From Myxococcota bacterium (GTDB lineage Bacteria > Myxococcota_A > Polyangia > Polyangiales > JANWZI01), in assembly GCA_025054695.1 (NCBI GenBank), contig JANWZI010000001.1:44562-108561 (forward strand): a DNA stretch of 64,000 bases. The letters run 5' to 3'. Shown piece after piece: positions 8,296 through 17,572 of the stretch (position 1 is its first letter; every line of letters begins with the position of its first letter). The translations under genes and the position numbers were made by a program. The notes beneath the pieces were generated by a model that had not been told where the DNA came from, ran no database searches, and saw only the letters and a list, made by a program, of their open reading frames with translations.

Positions 8296-10578
8296 ATGGG
8301 CCTTCCTACGATTGCGTCTCGATACGACATGCTCGAGAGCCCTCCGACGCGCGTGCGTCCCGAAACCCCCGCGCTCGCGGCGGCCGACGCCTCGGATCGA
8401 GCCCTCGCGGACTGCCTTCTGGGACCCGGCACGGCCCTGCCGTTGCCGCCCATGGCCGACGTCGTGCAGGCCGTCCTCGAGCTCGCGCTCGCGCGCCGGC
8501 GCAAACAGCTGCTGCCGGTGCTCGACCTCCCGGCCGAGCTCGCCCTCGTCCGACGTGGTCCCTCGTTGCTCGTGAGCTGGTACACGACCGATGGAGCCGA
8601 CGTGGCCATCCTCGACCGTCCGGTCGACTTGCAGGCCGCGTTGACCGTCGGGGCGCGCTGGGCCGCCGACCGACTCGGAGGCTCCGATTCGTCGAGCAGC
8701 GCGCACGCCCGATGGCTCCACGAGCGCCTGCGCGCCGCACGCGTCGCGCCGGATCCCTGGCCCCCCGGCGTCGCCGTCACTCGGGTCGGCGGCTGGGTCG
8801 ATCCGCCTTCGGACGGCAGTCCGCTCGCGTTCGGGTTCGAGGCGTCTGTCGTGCCCGGCGCCCTCGACACGACCGATTCGACGGCGCGCGCCGATACCCA
8901 TGCCCTGCTGTTCGAAGGTGTCCTGTGGGCCTGGGCGCGCGAGCGCCGCGTGATGCTTCCGCGCGGCCCGGTCGTTCCACTCGTCGCGAGACTCGTGGGA
9001 CTCGCGCGCGTCGTCCTCGACACCGCGAACGGCGGGCGCGCGGCCAACGTGCGCGTGCGCACCGGCACCGTGACTCTCGGCGTGCGCGTCGACCCGGGCG
9101 CTGCGGTCGCGCTCACGCTGGGTGCCGAATCGGGCGAAGGGGTCACGATTCCCGCGCTCGAGCCGGAGCGCTTCGTCGGATCGGTGCTCCGGCTGGGCAG
9201 CGATCTGTGCCGTGCGATCCTGCTCGCCGATCGAACCCAGGCGCACAACCTGCGCCTGCGCGCGATGCGCGACGAGGTGCGCCAGCTCCGCGCGATGCTC
9301 CGTCGACGGTCGGCGCCCGCGCCGTTCACGCACCCGGACCCCGACGCGCTGCGCGTGACCCTGCGCGACGAGGCGGGGGACGAGCCCGCTGAGCCCGAGA
9401 CGCCCACCCGCACGCGCGGAAAACTGCGCTTCGGTGAGCGCTGGCGCGTCGCGCTCGACGAGCTGGACGCGACGGCGAGCTTTTTGTGCGGCGACCGCAT
9501 CGTCGTCGTCGGTCGCCGCGTTTCGGTGGCGCTGGATCGCGACGACGGGCGGCTCCTGTGGACCGCGGCGGGAGCCCCCCGCGCCGGCATGGCCGGGCGC
9601 ACGCTCGTGCGCGCCAGCGGCGACGTGCTCGAGCTGTGCGACCTGGACGACGGGGAGCCGTACGCGACGACGCGACTCGCGCTGCCGCCCGGCGATGGAC
9701 TGTCGGGCGTCTGGTCCGGCGGCGGATCGCTGCCCCCGCTGCTCGTCGTCTGCGATGCCGCGGGCCGCCTCGTCGCGATCGACCTGCGCACCGGCGAGGC
9801 GTGCTGGCGACGCCCGATGCGTGGCTGCTCGCCGCCCTCGCTCCGACGTGCGGGTCGGCTTCTGCTTTGCGGCAGCGCCGACGGCCGTCTCGAAGCACTC
9901 GACCTGGTCTGCGGCGAGCCGCTGTGGCGTCATGCGAGCCGCGAGGGCTTCTCGCTCCCACCGGCGGTCCTCCGCCAGACCGTCTTCGCGGTGGCAACCG
10001 CCGGCGGCCACGGCTCGCTGTACGCGCTGGATCTGTGCAGCGGACGCTGCCTCTTCCGACGTCCGCTGTCGCGCGAGCCATCCCACGGGCCGGTGATCGT
10101 GGGCGAGAGCGTCGTGCTCGCGGTCGGCCATGGCCGTGAGGCCGCGCTCGTCGCGTACGATGCACGCGACGGTGCCCCGCGGTGGAGCCACCCGGACATC
10201 GGCCTGTCCCACGGCGGCGCCGCGCTCGCCGTCGACGATCTGCTGATCGTGAACGCACCCGGCGGGCGCCTGACGGCCCTCGACGCAGCCGATGGGCGCG
10301 AACGCTGGACCCGCGCCGTCGCGCACCCGCTCACCGACGACGTCCCGCGCCGCCTCGAGCCCGTCCTGCGCGGCGGCGCGCTCTTCGTGCCCGGCGCCCA
10401 CGTCTGGCCGGTGCGTCCCTCCGACGGCGCGCCGCTGGGCGATCCGCTGCCGTGCGACCTCGTCCCCGACTTGTTGCGGGTCGACGAGCGCGGGTGGGTC
10501 TACGTCGGGGAAGAGAGCGGCCGCCTCGTGGCGCTCGCGCCCGCCCCCTCGCTCGTGCTCGTGCGCGGCGGGAGCTGA
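8296..10578 (+). CDS. PQQ-like beta-propeller repeat protein with novel N-terminal half
   Basis: C-terminal half has repeated VALDRDDGRLLWT, VAIDLRTGEACWRR, LEALDLVCGEPLWRH, LTALDAADGRERWTR; start at 8296 or 8329. Confidence 0.85.
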   Translation: MGLPTIASRYDMLESPPTRVRPETPALAAADASDRALADCLLGPGTALPLPPMADVVQAVLELALARRRKQLLPVLDLPAELALVRRGPSLLVSWYTTDGADVAILDRPVDLQAALTVGARWAADRLGGSDSSSSAHARWLHERLRAARVAPDPWPPGVAVTRVGGWVDPPSDGSPLAFGFEASVVPGALDTTDSTARADTHALLFEGVLWAWARERRVMLPRGPVVPLVARLVGLARVVLDTANGGRAANVRVRTGTVTLGVRVDPGAAVALTLGAESGEGVTIPALEPERFVGSVLRLGSDLCRAILLADRTQAHNLRLRAMRDEVRQLRAMLRRRSAPAPFTHPDPDALRVTLRDEAGDEPAEPETPTRTRGKLRFGERWRVALDELDATASFLCGDRIVVVGRRVSVALDRDDGRLLWTAAGAPRAGMAGRTLVRASGDVLELCDLDDGEPYATTRLALPPGDGLSGVWSGGGSLPPLLVVCDAAGRLVAIDLRTGEACWRRPMRGCSPPSLRRAGRLLLCGSADGRLEALDLVCGEPLWRHASREGFSLPPAVLRQTVFAVATAGGHGSLYALDLCSGRCLFRRPLSREPSHGPVIVGESVVLAVGHGREAALVAYDARDGAPRWSHPDIGLSHGGAALAVDDLLIVNAPGGRLTALDAADGRERWTRAVAHPLTDDVPRRLEPVLRGGALFVPGAHVWPVRPSDGAPLGDPLPCDLVPDLLRVDERGWVYVGEESGRLVALAPAPSLVLVRGGS

Positions 10579-11054
10579 CCGGACCCGGTCGATACGGGGA
10601 CGGCCGGCGTCCGGCCGGACGACCACAGCGACGCATCGCCGTCGATCAGTTTCTCGTCCACGAGCACGAAGCCCTCGCCGCGCGCGTGCCAGTGCTGCTC
10701 GAGCCGCGTCGTGCGGAGCAGCATCGTGCGGGGCGCGTACCAGCTCACTTCGAGCCAGACGCGCGCCCGTTCGCCGTCGGGCGCCAGACGCATCTCGAGC
10801 AGCTCCACGTCGGCCAGGCGCACCTCGCGCCCCCAGGCACGGCGGCGGTCGACGAAGCGAGCCCGGTACGCCGGGCCGACGCGCTCGCTCGCCACGTCGA
10901 GCCGACCCCAACGAGCCGCATCGTTGAGCGCCCCGACGGCGTCGCGAAGCCGTTCGCTTCGCGCGGCGGCCTGCAACAAGCATCCGCCCGATCCGCTCGT
11001 GACCGCGGTCAGCGCGAGCAGGCCGGTCGCCTGCGCGAGGAGCCTCGACACCAT
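10500..11054 (-). CDS. Putative lipoprotein
   Basis: MVSRLLAQATGLLALTAVTSGSGGCLLQAAARSERLRDAVGALNDAARWGRLDVASERV...; overlaps the 3' end of the PQQ gene antisense by 79 nt. Confidence 0.65.
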   Translation of the reverse strand: MVSRLLAQATGLLALTAVTSGSGGCLLQAAARSERLRDAVGALNDAARWGRLDVASERVGPAYRARFVDRRRAWGREVRLADVELLEMRLAPDGERARVWLEVSWYAPRTMLLRTTRLEQHWHARGEGFVLVDEKLIDGDASLWSSGRTPAVPVSTGSGQLPPRTSTSEGAGASATRRPLSSPT

Positions 11055-11278
11055 GGAGACATTGACGTGGATGTCGTCGCGTCGAGCAAGAAATCGGCGA
11101 CGTCCGCGGCCCACGGCGCCGACCGCGTCGCTCGACGGAACCGGTCGGAACGACGAGCCCGGGTCGGCGCCCGCATCCTGGACCGAGCCCGAGACTGACA
11201 GCAGGGGCGACTGTGGTTGATCGCGGTTCCAACTCGGTCTCGGACCGACAGCGGCAGTCAGATTGGTTGAAGGCGGTT

Positions 11279-11377
11279 CAAACTCGGACTCGGGCTCGGA
11301 CTCGGGCTTGGGCTCGGACTCGGATTCGGTCTTGGCCTCGAACTTAGTCTCGGGCTCGAACTCGGGCTCGGACTTCC
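11279..11377 (-). repeat. GAGNCC hexamer tract 2
   Basis: ctcggactcgggctcggactcgggcttgggctcgg... on +, i.e. GAGNCC on -; between two - strand genes. Confidence 0.88.
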
Positions 11378-11432
11378 GATCCTCCTCGCCAACATCAACC
11401 GACCCGACCGCCGCCGTGAGACGGCGAAGAGC

Positions 11433-14180
11433 CTACGGGGCCGACGTCGCCAGACGCGCGCGCGCCGCGCGGTCGTCCGGATCGAGGGCGAGCGCCGCCC
11501 GCCACGCGGCCCGCGCGCCGGTCTCGTCGCCGGCGGCCCGTCGCGCAACGCCCACCCGCCCCGGGTATCTCGCGCGGCCCGGGCGCCGCGCGCCGGCGCG
11601 GTCGGCCCCCAGGACGGCGTCGGCGGGGCGGCCCGGGGCGGGCCGCCGCCGCGCCATCGCCTCCATCGCGTGGTTGTCCCTCGAATTGGCCTCGAGCAGC
11701 GCCGCCACGATTGCCTCGGCCGTCGCCGGATCGCCGCGTTCGAGCGCCTCCAATGCCGCGCTCACGCTGAGGCGGTCGGTGCGCTTCGTCGGCGAATCGG
11801 CGTCCGCCCGAGGCGTGGCGCTCCCTTCCCGATCCATCGAGGGCGCGCCCCCGCCCATTTGCGACCCGACGTCGGCCTCCGTGGCGGGCGTCGTTCGCGC
11901 AGAGGACGCGTGCGACGGCCGCGACCCGCTCTCAACTTCGGGCTCGACCGCATCGGCCGACGGAGCCGTCGTATCGCTCGTGCCGCGCGGCTGCGACCCG
12001 CGCCCCGATTCGGCTTCGACCGCGTCGGGTTCGACGGCTCGAGCCTGCGCGGTCCGAACCCCATCCTGCGCGCGCGGCTGCTCGGAGGGCGTCGATGTCG
12101 GCGACGTCGCCCGCTCGGACACGGCGCCCTGAGGAGTCGAGCGCTCGGGGCGCGATCCGCCGTGCGATTTGCGAGCTTCGAGCGCCAGCCAGATCACGGC
12201 CACGAGAAGCACTCCGGCGGCCGCGACCGCCGCGGGCACGACCCAGCGGCCCTTGCGCCGCTGCGCGGTCGAATCGACCTCTCTCGGGTCTCCGACCGGA
12301 CGCTGGAAGACGGCCTCGACGACGACCTCCGACGCATCCGAACCATGCGCAGCAACCATCCCGAGTTCGCCCAGCCGTCGGGGGTCTTCTCGAACGATTT
12401 CCGGAGACAACTTCCGCTCGACGTCCGCCGACGATCCGACCGACGCCGACTCGACCGGTATGTCGACGACCGACTCGTGCAGTTGGCCCGTCGTCCGGAG
12501 CTCGCCGTCGATCGCCGCTCCGGTGCTCGAGCCAGACGGCGGCGCACCTCGCTCCCCTTTCGAGTCGAGCGGCCCACGCGCCTCGGATCGGTCGGTCGCG
12601 CCGTTCGCCGCGCGGAGCAATGCCTCGGGCTCGATGGGTACCGCCGGCGTGGGCCACGCCTCTCGGTGCGCCGCACCGAGCGAGCTCGGCGGCTGCGGGC
12701 GGGAAGCGGGCAGCGGCGGCGGCGCGCTCGGGACGTCGATCCGCTTCTCGAGAAGAACCTCCCGCGAGTGCGCGAGCGCCTCGTCGAGCGGCATCATCAC
12801 GTTGGCGAGGGCCGGATGCGTGCGTCTCTCGATCAGAGCCCGGCCCGTCGTCATCGCGAGCAACTCGACCAGCGCGTCCAGACCCTCGCGGGGCGCGCCC
12901 GTCTCCCCGGACACGCGGGCTCCGACGAGCAATCCCCCCGCGAGGTCGAGATCGACGCACCGGTTCGCCTCACGCACCGACGCGTGCACGGCACCCGGAG
13001 CCGTCGCGAGGGCGCGTAGCAAACGCGACGGACCGGTCGTCTCGAGACGCACGTCGACCGATGGTTCCGTCGCGACGCGCGAGGCGAGCGTACGGTCGGG
13101 CTCGAGCAGTTGCACGAGCCGGCCGACGACACGCTCGAGCGTCGGTCCGCGTCGCGGCTCGGGCCACAAATCGTCGTCGCCGACGAGCAGCAGCGCCGTC
13201 CAGCGAAGCTGCGGATCGCGCCGCAACGTGCGCACCAGCTCGAAGGCCGCCGTCTCGGCCGCCGAGGCCGCCACCACGGCGACGGCCGGATCGATCTCGC
13301 GAGCCCGGTCCAGACCGCGCCCTGCGGTGTCGACGACGGCGACGAGCGCGCCCGCGGAGCGCAACTCCTGCGCGAGCGCATCGGCGCGCGCCGGATCGTC
13401 CTCGACCACAAGCACGCGCGTCCCGTTCAGCGCGCCCATCGCGAGGCTCGCCGGCCCTTCGTCCACGTCCAGCGTGAGCATCGCCGAGGCGTCCACCAGC
13501 TCGACGCGCAGCGGTTCGGCCTTCGTCACGAGCGATCGCAGGCGCGCAACGAACTGCTCCACGGCCTCGGCGACCGGACGACCCGCGCCGAGAACGAGTC
13601 GCACGGGCCCGCCGGTCGGCCCTTGCACGCTCACGATGCCCGATCGGAGACGGTGCCGGACGAGCTCGACCAGCTCGTCGAGCGTCGCCTCACCCACGAA
13701 CCCTGCCGGCGTGGCCGATTCGAGGCAGCCGATCACCGCGCGCGCGATCGAGTCGGCGCTCGGGCTGCGCGGCACGACGGCGACCGCGCCCGCGCGCAGC
13801 GCCTCGAGCCGGTGCTCCAGCGCGCCGCTTTCGACCACGACCACGACGGGTACGCTCGCCGTCCGCGGATCCGAGGTGACACGCGCGACGGCCTCGCGTC
13901 CCCCCGACGCGGCCGCCTTTCCCACGAGGACGACGAGCTGGGGACTCGTGGCGACGATGGCGTCGACGAGGCGTGCGCTCGGCGCCGTCGAGACGCTCAC
14001 CCGATGACGGTCGAGGGCCTGAACGATCGCTTCGAGCATCGGCTCGCCCTCGCCGGCGACGAGCACCGTCGCGCGCCGGCCGGATCCGGAACGACCGGCG
14101 GCGGACGGCCGCGGAGGGCTGGCTGCCGCGTCGGACAAGGCGCGATCAGGATCGCCGATCGCACCGTGCCGCGCCAGCAT
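11433..14180 (-). CDS. Protein with two degenerate receiver (pseudo-REC) domains, TM segment and TPR-like C-terminus
   Basis: MLARHGAIGDPDRAL...RATVLVAGEGEPMLEAIVQALDRHRV...ALNGTRVLVVEDDPARADALAQELRSAGALV...; TM VVPAAVAAAGVLLVAVIWLAL; C-terminal AAWRAALALDPDDRAARARL. Confidence 0.75.
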   Translation of the reverse strand: MLARHGAIGDPDRALSDAAASPPRPSAAGRSGSGRRATVLVAGEGEPMLEAIVQALDRHRVSVSTAPSARLVDAIVATSPQLVVLVGKAAASGGREAVARVTSDPRTASVPVVVVVESGALEHRLEALRAGAVAVVPRSPSADSIARAVIGCLESATPAGFVGEATLDELVELVRHRLRSGIVSVQGPTGGPVRLVLGAGRPVAEAVEQFVARLRSLVTKAEPLRVELVDASAMLTLDVDEGPASLAMGALNGTRVLVVEDDPARADALAQELRSAGALVAVVDTAGRGLDRAREIDPAVAVVAASAAETAAFELVRTLRRDPQLRWTALLLVGDDDLWPEPRRGPTLERVVGRLVQLLEPDRTLASRVATEPSVDVRLETTGPSRLLRALATAPGAVHASVREANRCVDLDLAGGLLVGARVSGETGAPREGLDALVELLAMTTGRALIERRTHPALANVMMPLDEALAHSREVLLEKRIDVPSAPPPLPASRPQPPSSLGAAHREAWPTPAVPIEPEALLRAANGATDRSEARGPLDSKGERGAPPSGSSTGAAIDGELRTTGQLHESVVDIPVESASVGSSADVERKLSPEIVREDPRRLGELGMVAAHGSDASEVVVEAVFQRPVGDPREVDSTAQRRKGRWVVPAAVAAAGVLLVAVIWLALEARKSHGGSRPERSTPQGAVSERATSPTSTPSEQPRAQDGVRTAQARAVEPDAVEAESGRGSQPRGTSDTTAPSADAVEPEVESGSRPSHASSARTTPATEADVGSQMGGGAPSMDREGSATPRADADSPTKRTDRLSVSAALEALERGDPATAEAIVAALLEANSRDNHAMEAMARRRPAPGRPADAVLGADRAGARRPGRARYPGRVGVARRAAGDETGARAAWRAALALDPDDRAARARLATSAP

Positions 14181-14282
14181 GCGACGCTGCACGGCACGTA
14201 GAGTCCGGGCCCGCCCACGGCCGAACGACCCCACGTGACGGCGGCCGTCGGGCTCACGAGGCCCCGGCACGGGCTCCGCCTG

Positions 14283-14372
14283 GATTCGGGTTCGAGCTCC
14301 GACTCGGGTTCCGACTCGGACTTGGCGTCGGCCTCCGCCTCGGGCTCGGACCCGGGATCGCACTCGAACGCG
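14283..14372 (-). repeat. GAGNCC hexamer tract 3
   Basis: gattcgggttcgagctccgactcgggttccgactcggacttgg... on +; between - strand genes. Confidence 0.82.
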
Positions 14373-14420
14373 GAACCCGACCCATGCCGCGACGCGATCC
14401 CGCGAAGAGCGATGGCGCCG

Positions 14421-16751
14421 TCAGAGCATGTTCACCGGGTCGACGTCGAGGCTGACATGCACCGGCGCCAGCCCCTTCTCGATGCGCTCGAGCACGGCGA
14501 GCGCGACGCGTCGAAGCGACGCATCGTCGGCCGAACGGAGCAAGATCCGCTGGCGCCAGCGCCCGCGGATCCGCGCAATCGGCGGGGTCGCCGGCCCGAG
14601 CACCGCGACGCGGCCTTCGCTCACCTCGACGCAAGCGCGCGCCGTGGCGACCAGTTCGCGTGCAGCAACGAGCGTCGCCTGCTCGTCGCCCCCGTCGAGC
14701 CGGATGGCCACGAGCCGGCCGAACGGCGGATAGCCGAGCTGGCGGCGACGTTCGAGCTCGCCGCGACAAAATCCGACGTAATCGTGTGCAGCCGCGCACG
14801 CTATCGCGGGTTCGTCCGGTTGCCACGTCTGCACGAAGACGCGACCCGGCCGCGCGCCGCGTCCGGCGCGCCCGGCGACTTGGGCGAGCAGTGCGAAGGT
14901 ACGCTCCTGCGATCGGAAGTCGGGGAAGGCGAGGCTCTGATCGGCGAGCAGCGCGCCGACCACCGTGACGCCGGGCAGGTCGTGGCCCTTGGTCACCATC
15001 TGCGTGCCGACGAGCACGTCGATCTCGCCGCGGCGCATGCGCTCGAGCACGACCTCGGCCGCCGCGCCGGATGCGACGTCGCGGTCGAGCCGCGCGACGC
15101 GCGCCGGTGCGAAGATGCGTGCCACGTCCTCCTCGAGCCGTTCGGTGCCGAGACCGATGCGCTCCAGCGACACCCCACCGCAGCCCGGACAGCGCTCCGG
15201 CACGGGCCGCACGTGGTCGCAGTAATGACACCGCAGCGTGCGTCCGCGGTCGTGCTCGGTCAGCGCGACGCTGCAAGCGGGACACTCGAGGCTGCGGCCA
15301 CACTCTGCGCAGCGCAGCGAGGGCGAGAAGCCGCGGCGATTGAGGAACAGCACGACCTGCTCGCCGGCGCCGAGCGCGTCCTCGATGGCCCGATGCAACG
15401 GCCCCGAAAGCAGAGGATGACCGCTCGGCCCGCAGCGATGACTGCGTAAATCGCCGCCCACGCCGCGGGGCTGCGGCCGGCCGGCCCCGCGCCGTGGAAG
15501 CTCGAGCAGGCGCAGTTCGCCCGCGCGCGCAAGCGCGAAGGATTCGACCGATGGCGTGGCGCTCCCGAGCACAGCGACCGCACCGCACCGCCGCGCGCGC
15601 AGCAGCGCCATGTCCCGGGCGTGGTAACGGAACCCCTCTTCTTGTTTGTAGGAGGGATCGTGCTCCTCGTCCACGACGAGCAGCGCGAGATCGGCGACCG
15701 GCGCGAACAGCGCCGAGCGCGCACCGATGGCCAAGCGCACGCGTCCCGTTCGAAGCGCGCGCCACGCGTCGTGACGCGCCCGATCCCCCAGGCCGCTGTG
15801 CAGCACCGCGATGGAATCGCCGAGCCGTGCCCGGAACCGCGCCACGAGCTGCGGCGTGAGCGCGATTTCAGGCACGAGCACGAGGGCGCCCCGCCCTTCT
15901 CGGAGCACCTCGGCGATGACGCGCATGTACACCTCGGTCTTGCCCGAGCCCGTCACGCCGAACAGCAGGAATCGATCCGCACGACGCGCGCGCACGGCCT
16001 GCGCGATCGCCTCGATTGCCCGTGCCTGCGCATCCGAAGGCACGGGAGCCGTGTCGGGTTCGACGGGCGTCGCGAAGTACGGGTCTGCAGCCGCCTCGCG
16101 ACGCTCCACGCGCAGCAGTCCTCGCCGGACGAGCGCCTGCACCGCGGCGCGCACGTCGCGTCCCGCTCGCGCCAGATCGCGCAGGGGCCGCGGGGTGCCA
16201 TCGCGAAGGGCCTCGAGCACGGCCTGCTGCGCGGGCCCGAGGCGTCCCTGCGGGGCGAGCCCGGTGCGCACGACCCACGTCTCGACGCGCGCGGCCACGG
16301 CGCGACCGCGCAGCGACTCGTCCGCCTCGAGCACGCCCGACGCGCGTAGCGCCCGGATCGCGCGGGTTTCGAGCGCGGGCGCCGCCGTGCGCAGCACGTC
16401 GCCGATCGGGTGCAGGTAGTGCGCCGCAGCGTGCTCGAGGAAACCCAGCAGCTCTTCGGGAAAGATGGGCTCATCGTCGAGCACCGCGAATAGCTCGCGC
16501 AGCCGCGCCGCGTGCGCGGGGGCCCGTTCGTGCACCGCGAGCACGAAGCCGATCGACTTGCGGCCACCAAACGGGACGGCGACGCGGCTACCGCGCTGCA
16601 GCCGACCGACGAGCCCTTCTGGAACCCGGTAGTGGAACGTGCGGCGCACGGGCACCGGTACGGCGATCTCCGCCACCGGACCGCTGACCGTCGCCTCGAC
16701 CGCCGCCGCTTCGAGGTCGAACAGGCTCGTCTGCGTCGCGCGTCCGGACAC
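14421..16751 (-). CDS. priA: Primosomal protein N' (replication restart helicase PriA)
   Basis: LLFGVTGSGKTEVYMRVIAEVLREGRGALVLVPEIALTPQLVARF, LLVVDEEHDPSYKQEEGFRYHARDMALLRA, CAECGRSLECPACSVALTEHDRGRTLRCHYCDHVRPVPERCPGCGG; GTG start near 16751. Confidence 0.96.
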   Translation of the reverse strand: MSGRATQTSLFDLEAAAVEATVSGPVAEIAVPVPVRRTFHYRVPEGLVGRLQRGSRVAVPFGGRKSIGFVLAVHERAPAHAARLRELFAVLDDEPIFPEELLGFLEHAAAHYLHPIGDVLRTAAPALETRAIRALRASGVLEADESLRGRAVAARVETWVVRTGLAPQGRLGPAQQAVLEALRDGTPRPLRDLARAGRDVRAAVQALVRRGLLRVERREAAADPYFATPVEPDTAPVPSDAQARAIEAIAQAVRARRADRFLLFGVTGSGKTEVYMRVIAEVLREGRGALVLVPEIALTPQLVARFRARLGDSIAVLHSGLGDRARHDAWRALRTGRVRLAIGARSALFAPVADLALLVVDEEHDPSYKQEEGFRYHARDMALLRARRCGAVAVLGSATPSVESFALARAGELRLLELPRRGAGRPQPRGVGGDLRSHRCGPSGHPLLSGPLHRAIEDALGAGEQVVLFLNRRGFSPSLRCAECGRSLECPACSVALTEHDRGRTLRCHYCDHVRPVPERCPGCGGVSLERIGLGTERLEEDVARIFAPARVARLDRDVASGAAAEVVLERMRRGEIDVLVGTQMVTKGHDLPGVTVVGALLADQSLAFPDFRSQERTFALLAQVAGRAGRGARPGRVFVQTWQPDEPAIACAAAHDYVGFCRGELERRRQLGYPPFGRLVAIRLDGGDEQATLVAARELVATARACVEVSEGRVAVLGPATPPIARIRGRWRQRILLRSADDASLRRVALAVLERIEKGLAPVHVSLDVDPVNML

Positions 16752-16773
16752 GCCGATGCCTCTGCCAGCGCGC

Positions 16774-17172
16774 TCAGCGCGAGACGAGCGCGAGTAGCGA
16801 CCGCGCCATGCGCACGTGCCTCGCGGCATCGCCATCGAGGACGCCGGCGCCAGGGTCGAGCGCTGCGCGGAGCCACCCGAGCGCCTCGGCACGACGACCC
16901 GCCCCGAGCAGCGCCCGCGCCACGAGCACGTGCGCCTCGGCGTCGAGCCGTCCGGCCGCCCGCGCGAGCTGCGCGCAATGGGCCGCGACGCGGGCCGCCC
17001 GCTCCCATTGACCGCAGCGCAGCGCCGCTTGGGCGAGCGCACGCGCCGCTTCCGTGTCCGAGGCATCGAGCGCGACCAGGCCGGCGAGCACCCGCATCGC
17101 CCGCGACGCGTCGCCCACCTCGAGCAGCCAGCAGCCGACAGCGCGCAGCGCGCTCTGCGTCTCGGGATGCAT
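16774..17172 (-). CDS. TPR-repeat protein (possible T3SS accessory/chaperone)
   Basis: MHPETQSALRAVGCWLLEVGDASRAMRVLAGLVALDASDTEAARALAQAALRCGQWERAARVAAHCAQLARAAGRLDAEAHVLVARALLGAGRRAEALGWLRAALDPG. Confidence 0.7.
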   Translation of the reverse strand: MHPETQSALRAVGCWLLEVGDASRAMRVLAGLVALDASDTEAARALAQAALRCGQWERAARVAAHCAQLARAAGRLDAEAHVLVARALLGAGRRAEALGWLRAALDPGAGVLDGDAARHVRMARSLLALVSR

Positions 17173-17194
17173 CGCGCGGCTCACCGTCCGCGGG

Positions 17195-17572
17195 TCAGGA
17201 AGCCGGCCGCGCCCGCCATCGCGCCTCGACCTCCTGCCGCAGTGCGACGAGCTCGGACACCGTCTTGGCCATCTCCTGCACGTCGGCCCACCCGGCGACT
17301 TCCGGGGGCGGTGCCATGCGCTGTGCGAGCAGCCGAGGACCAATCCCCACGATCTGTTCGCACGCGCGCGCGAGTCCGTCGAGCGCGACGGGCGGAGGCA
17401 GCGACACGGAGGGCGCCCACGCTCGAGGCCGAGCCCCCAGCACACCGCCACCGAGCGGCCCGGCCACCCGAAGCGCTTCCGGAGGCGCGTTTTCGGGGCC
17501 GCTCGGGGACGGCGCGACGGGGCCGACGACGAGCTCCGCGAGCCGCGCGGGACGTCCCGGACCGATCTTCAC
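17195..17572 (-). CDS. Small hypothetical protein, translationally coupled to sctU
   Basis: GTG start at 17572 overlaps the sctU stop (GTGA); VKIGPGRPARLAELVVGPVAPSPSGPEN...VQEMAKTVSELVALRQEVEARWRARPAS. Confidence 0.65.
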   Translation of the reverse strand: MKIGPGRPARLAELVVGPVAPSPSGPENAPPEALRVAGPLGGGVLGARPRAWAPSVSLPPPVALDGLARACEQIVGIGPRLLAQRMAPPPEVAGWADVQEMAKTVSELVALRQEVEARWRARPAS

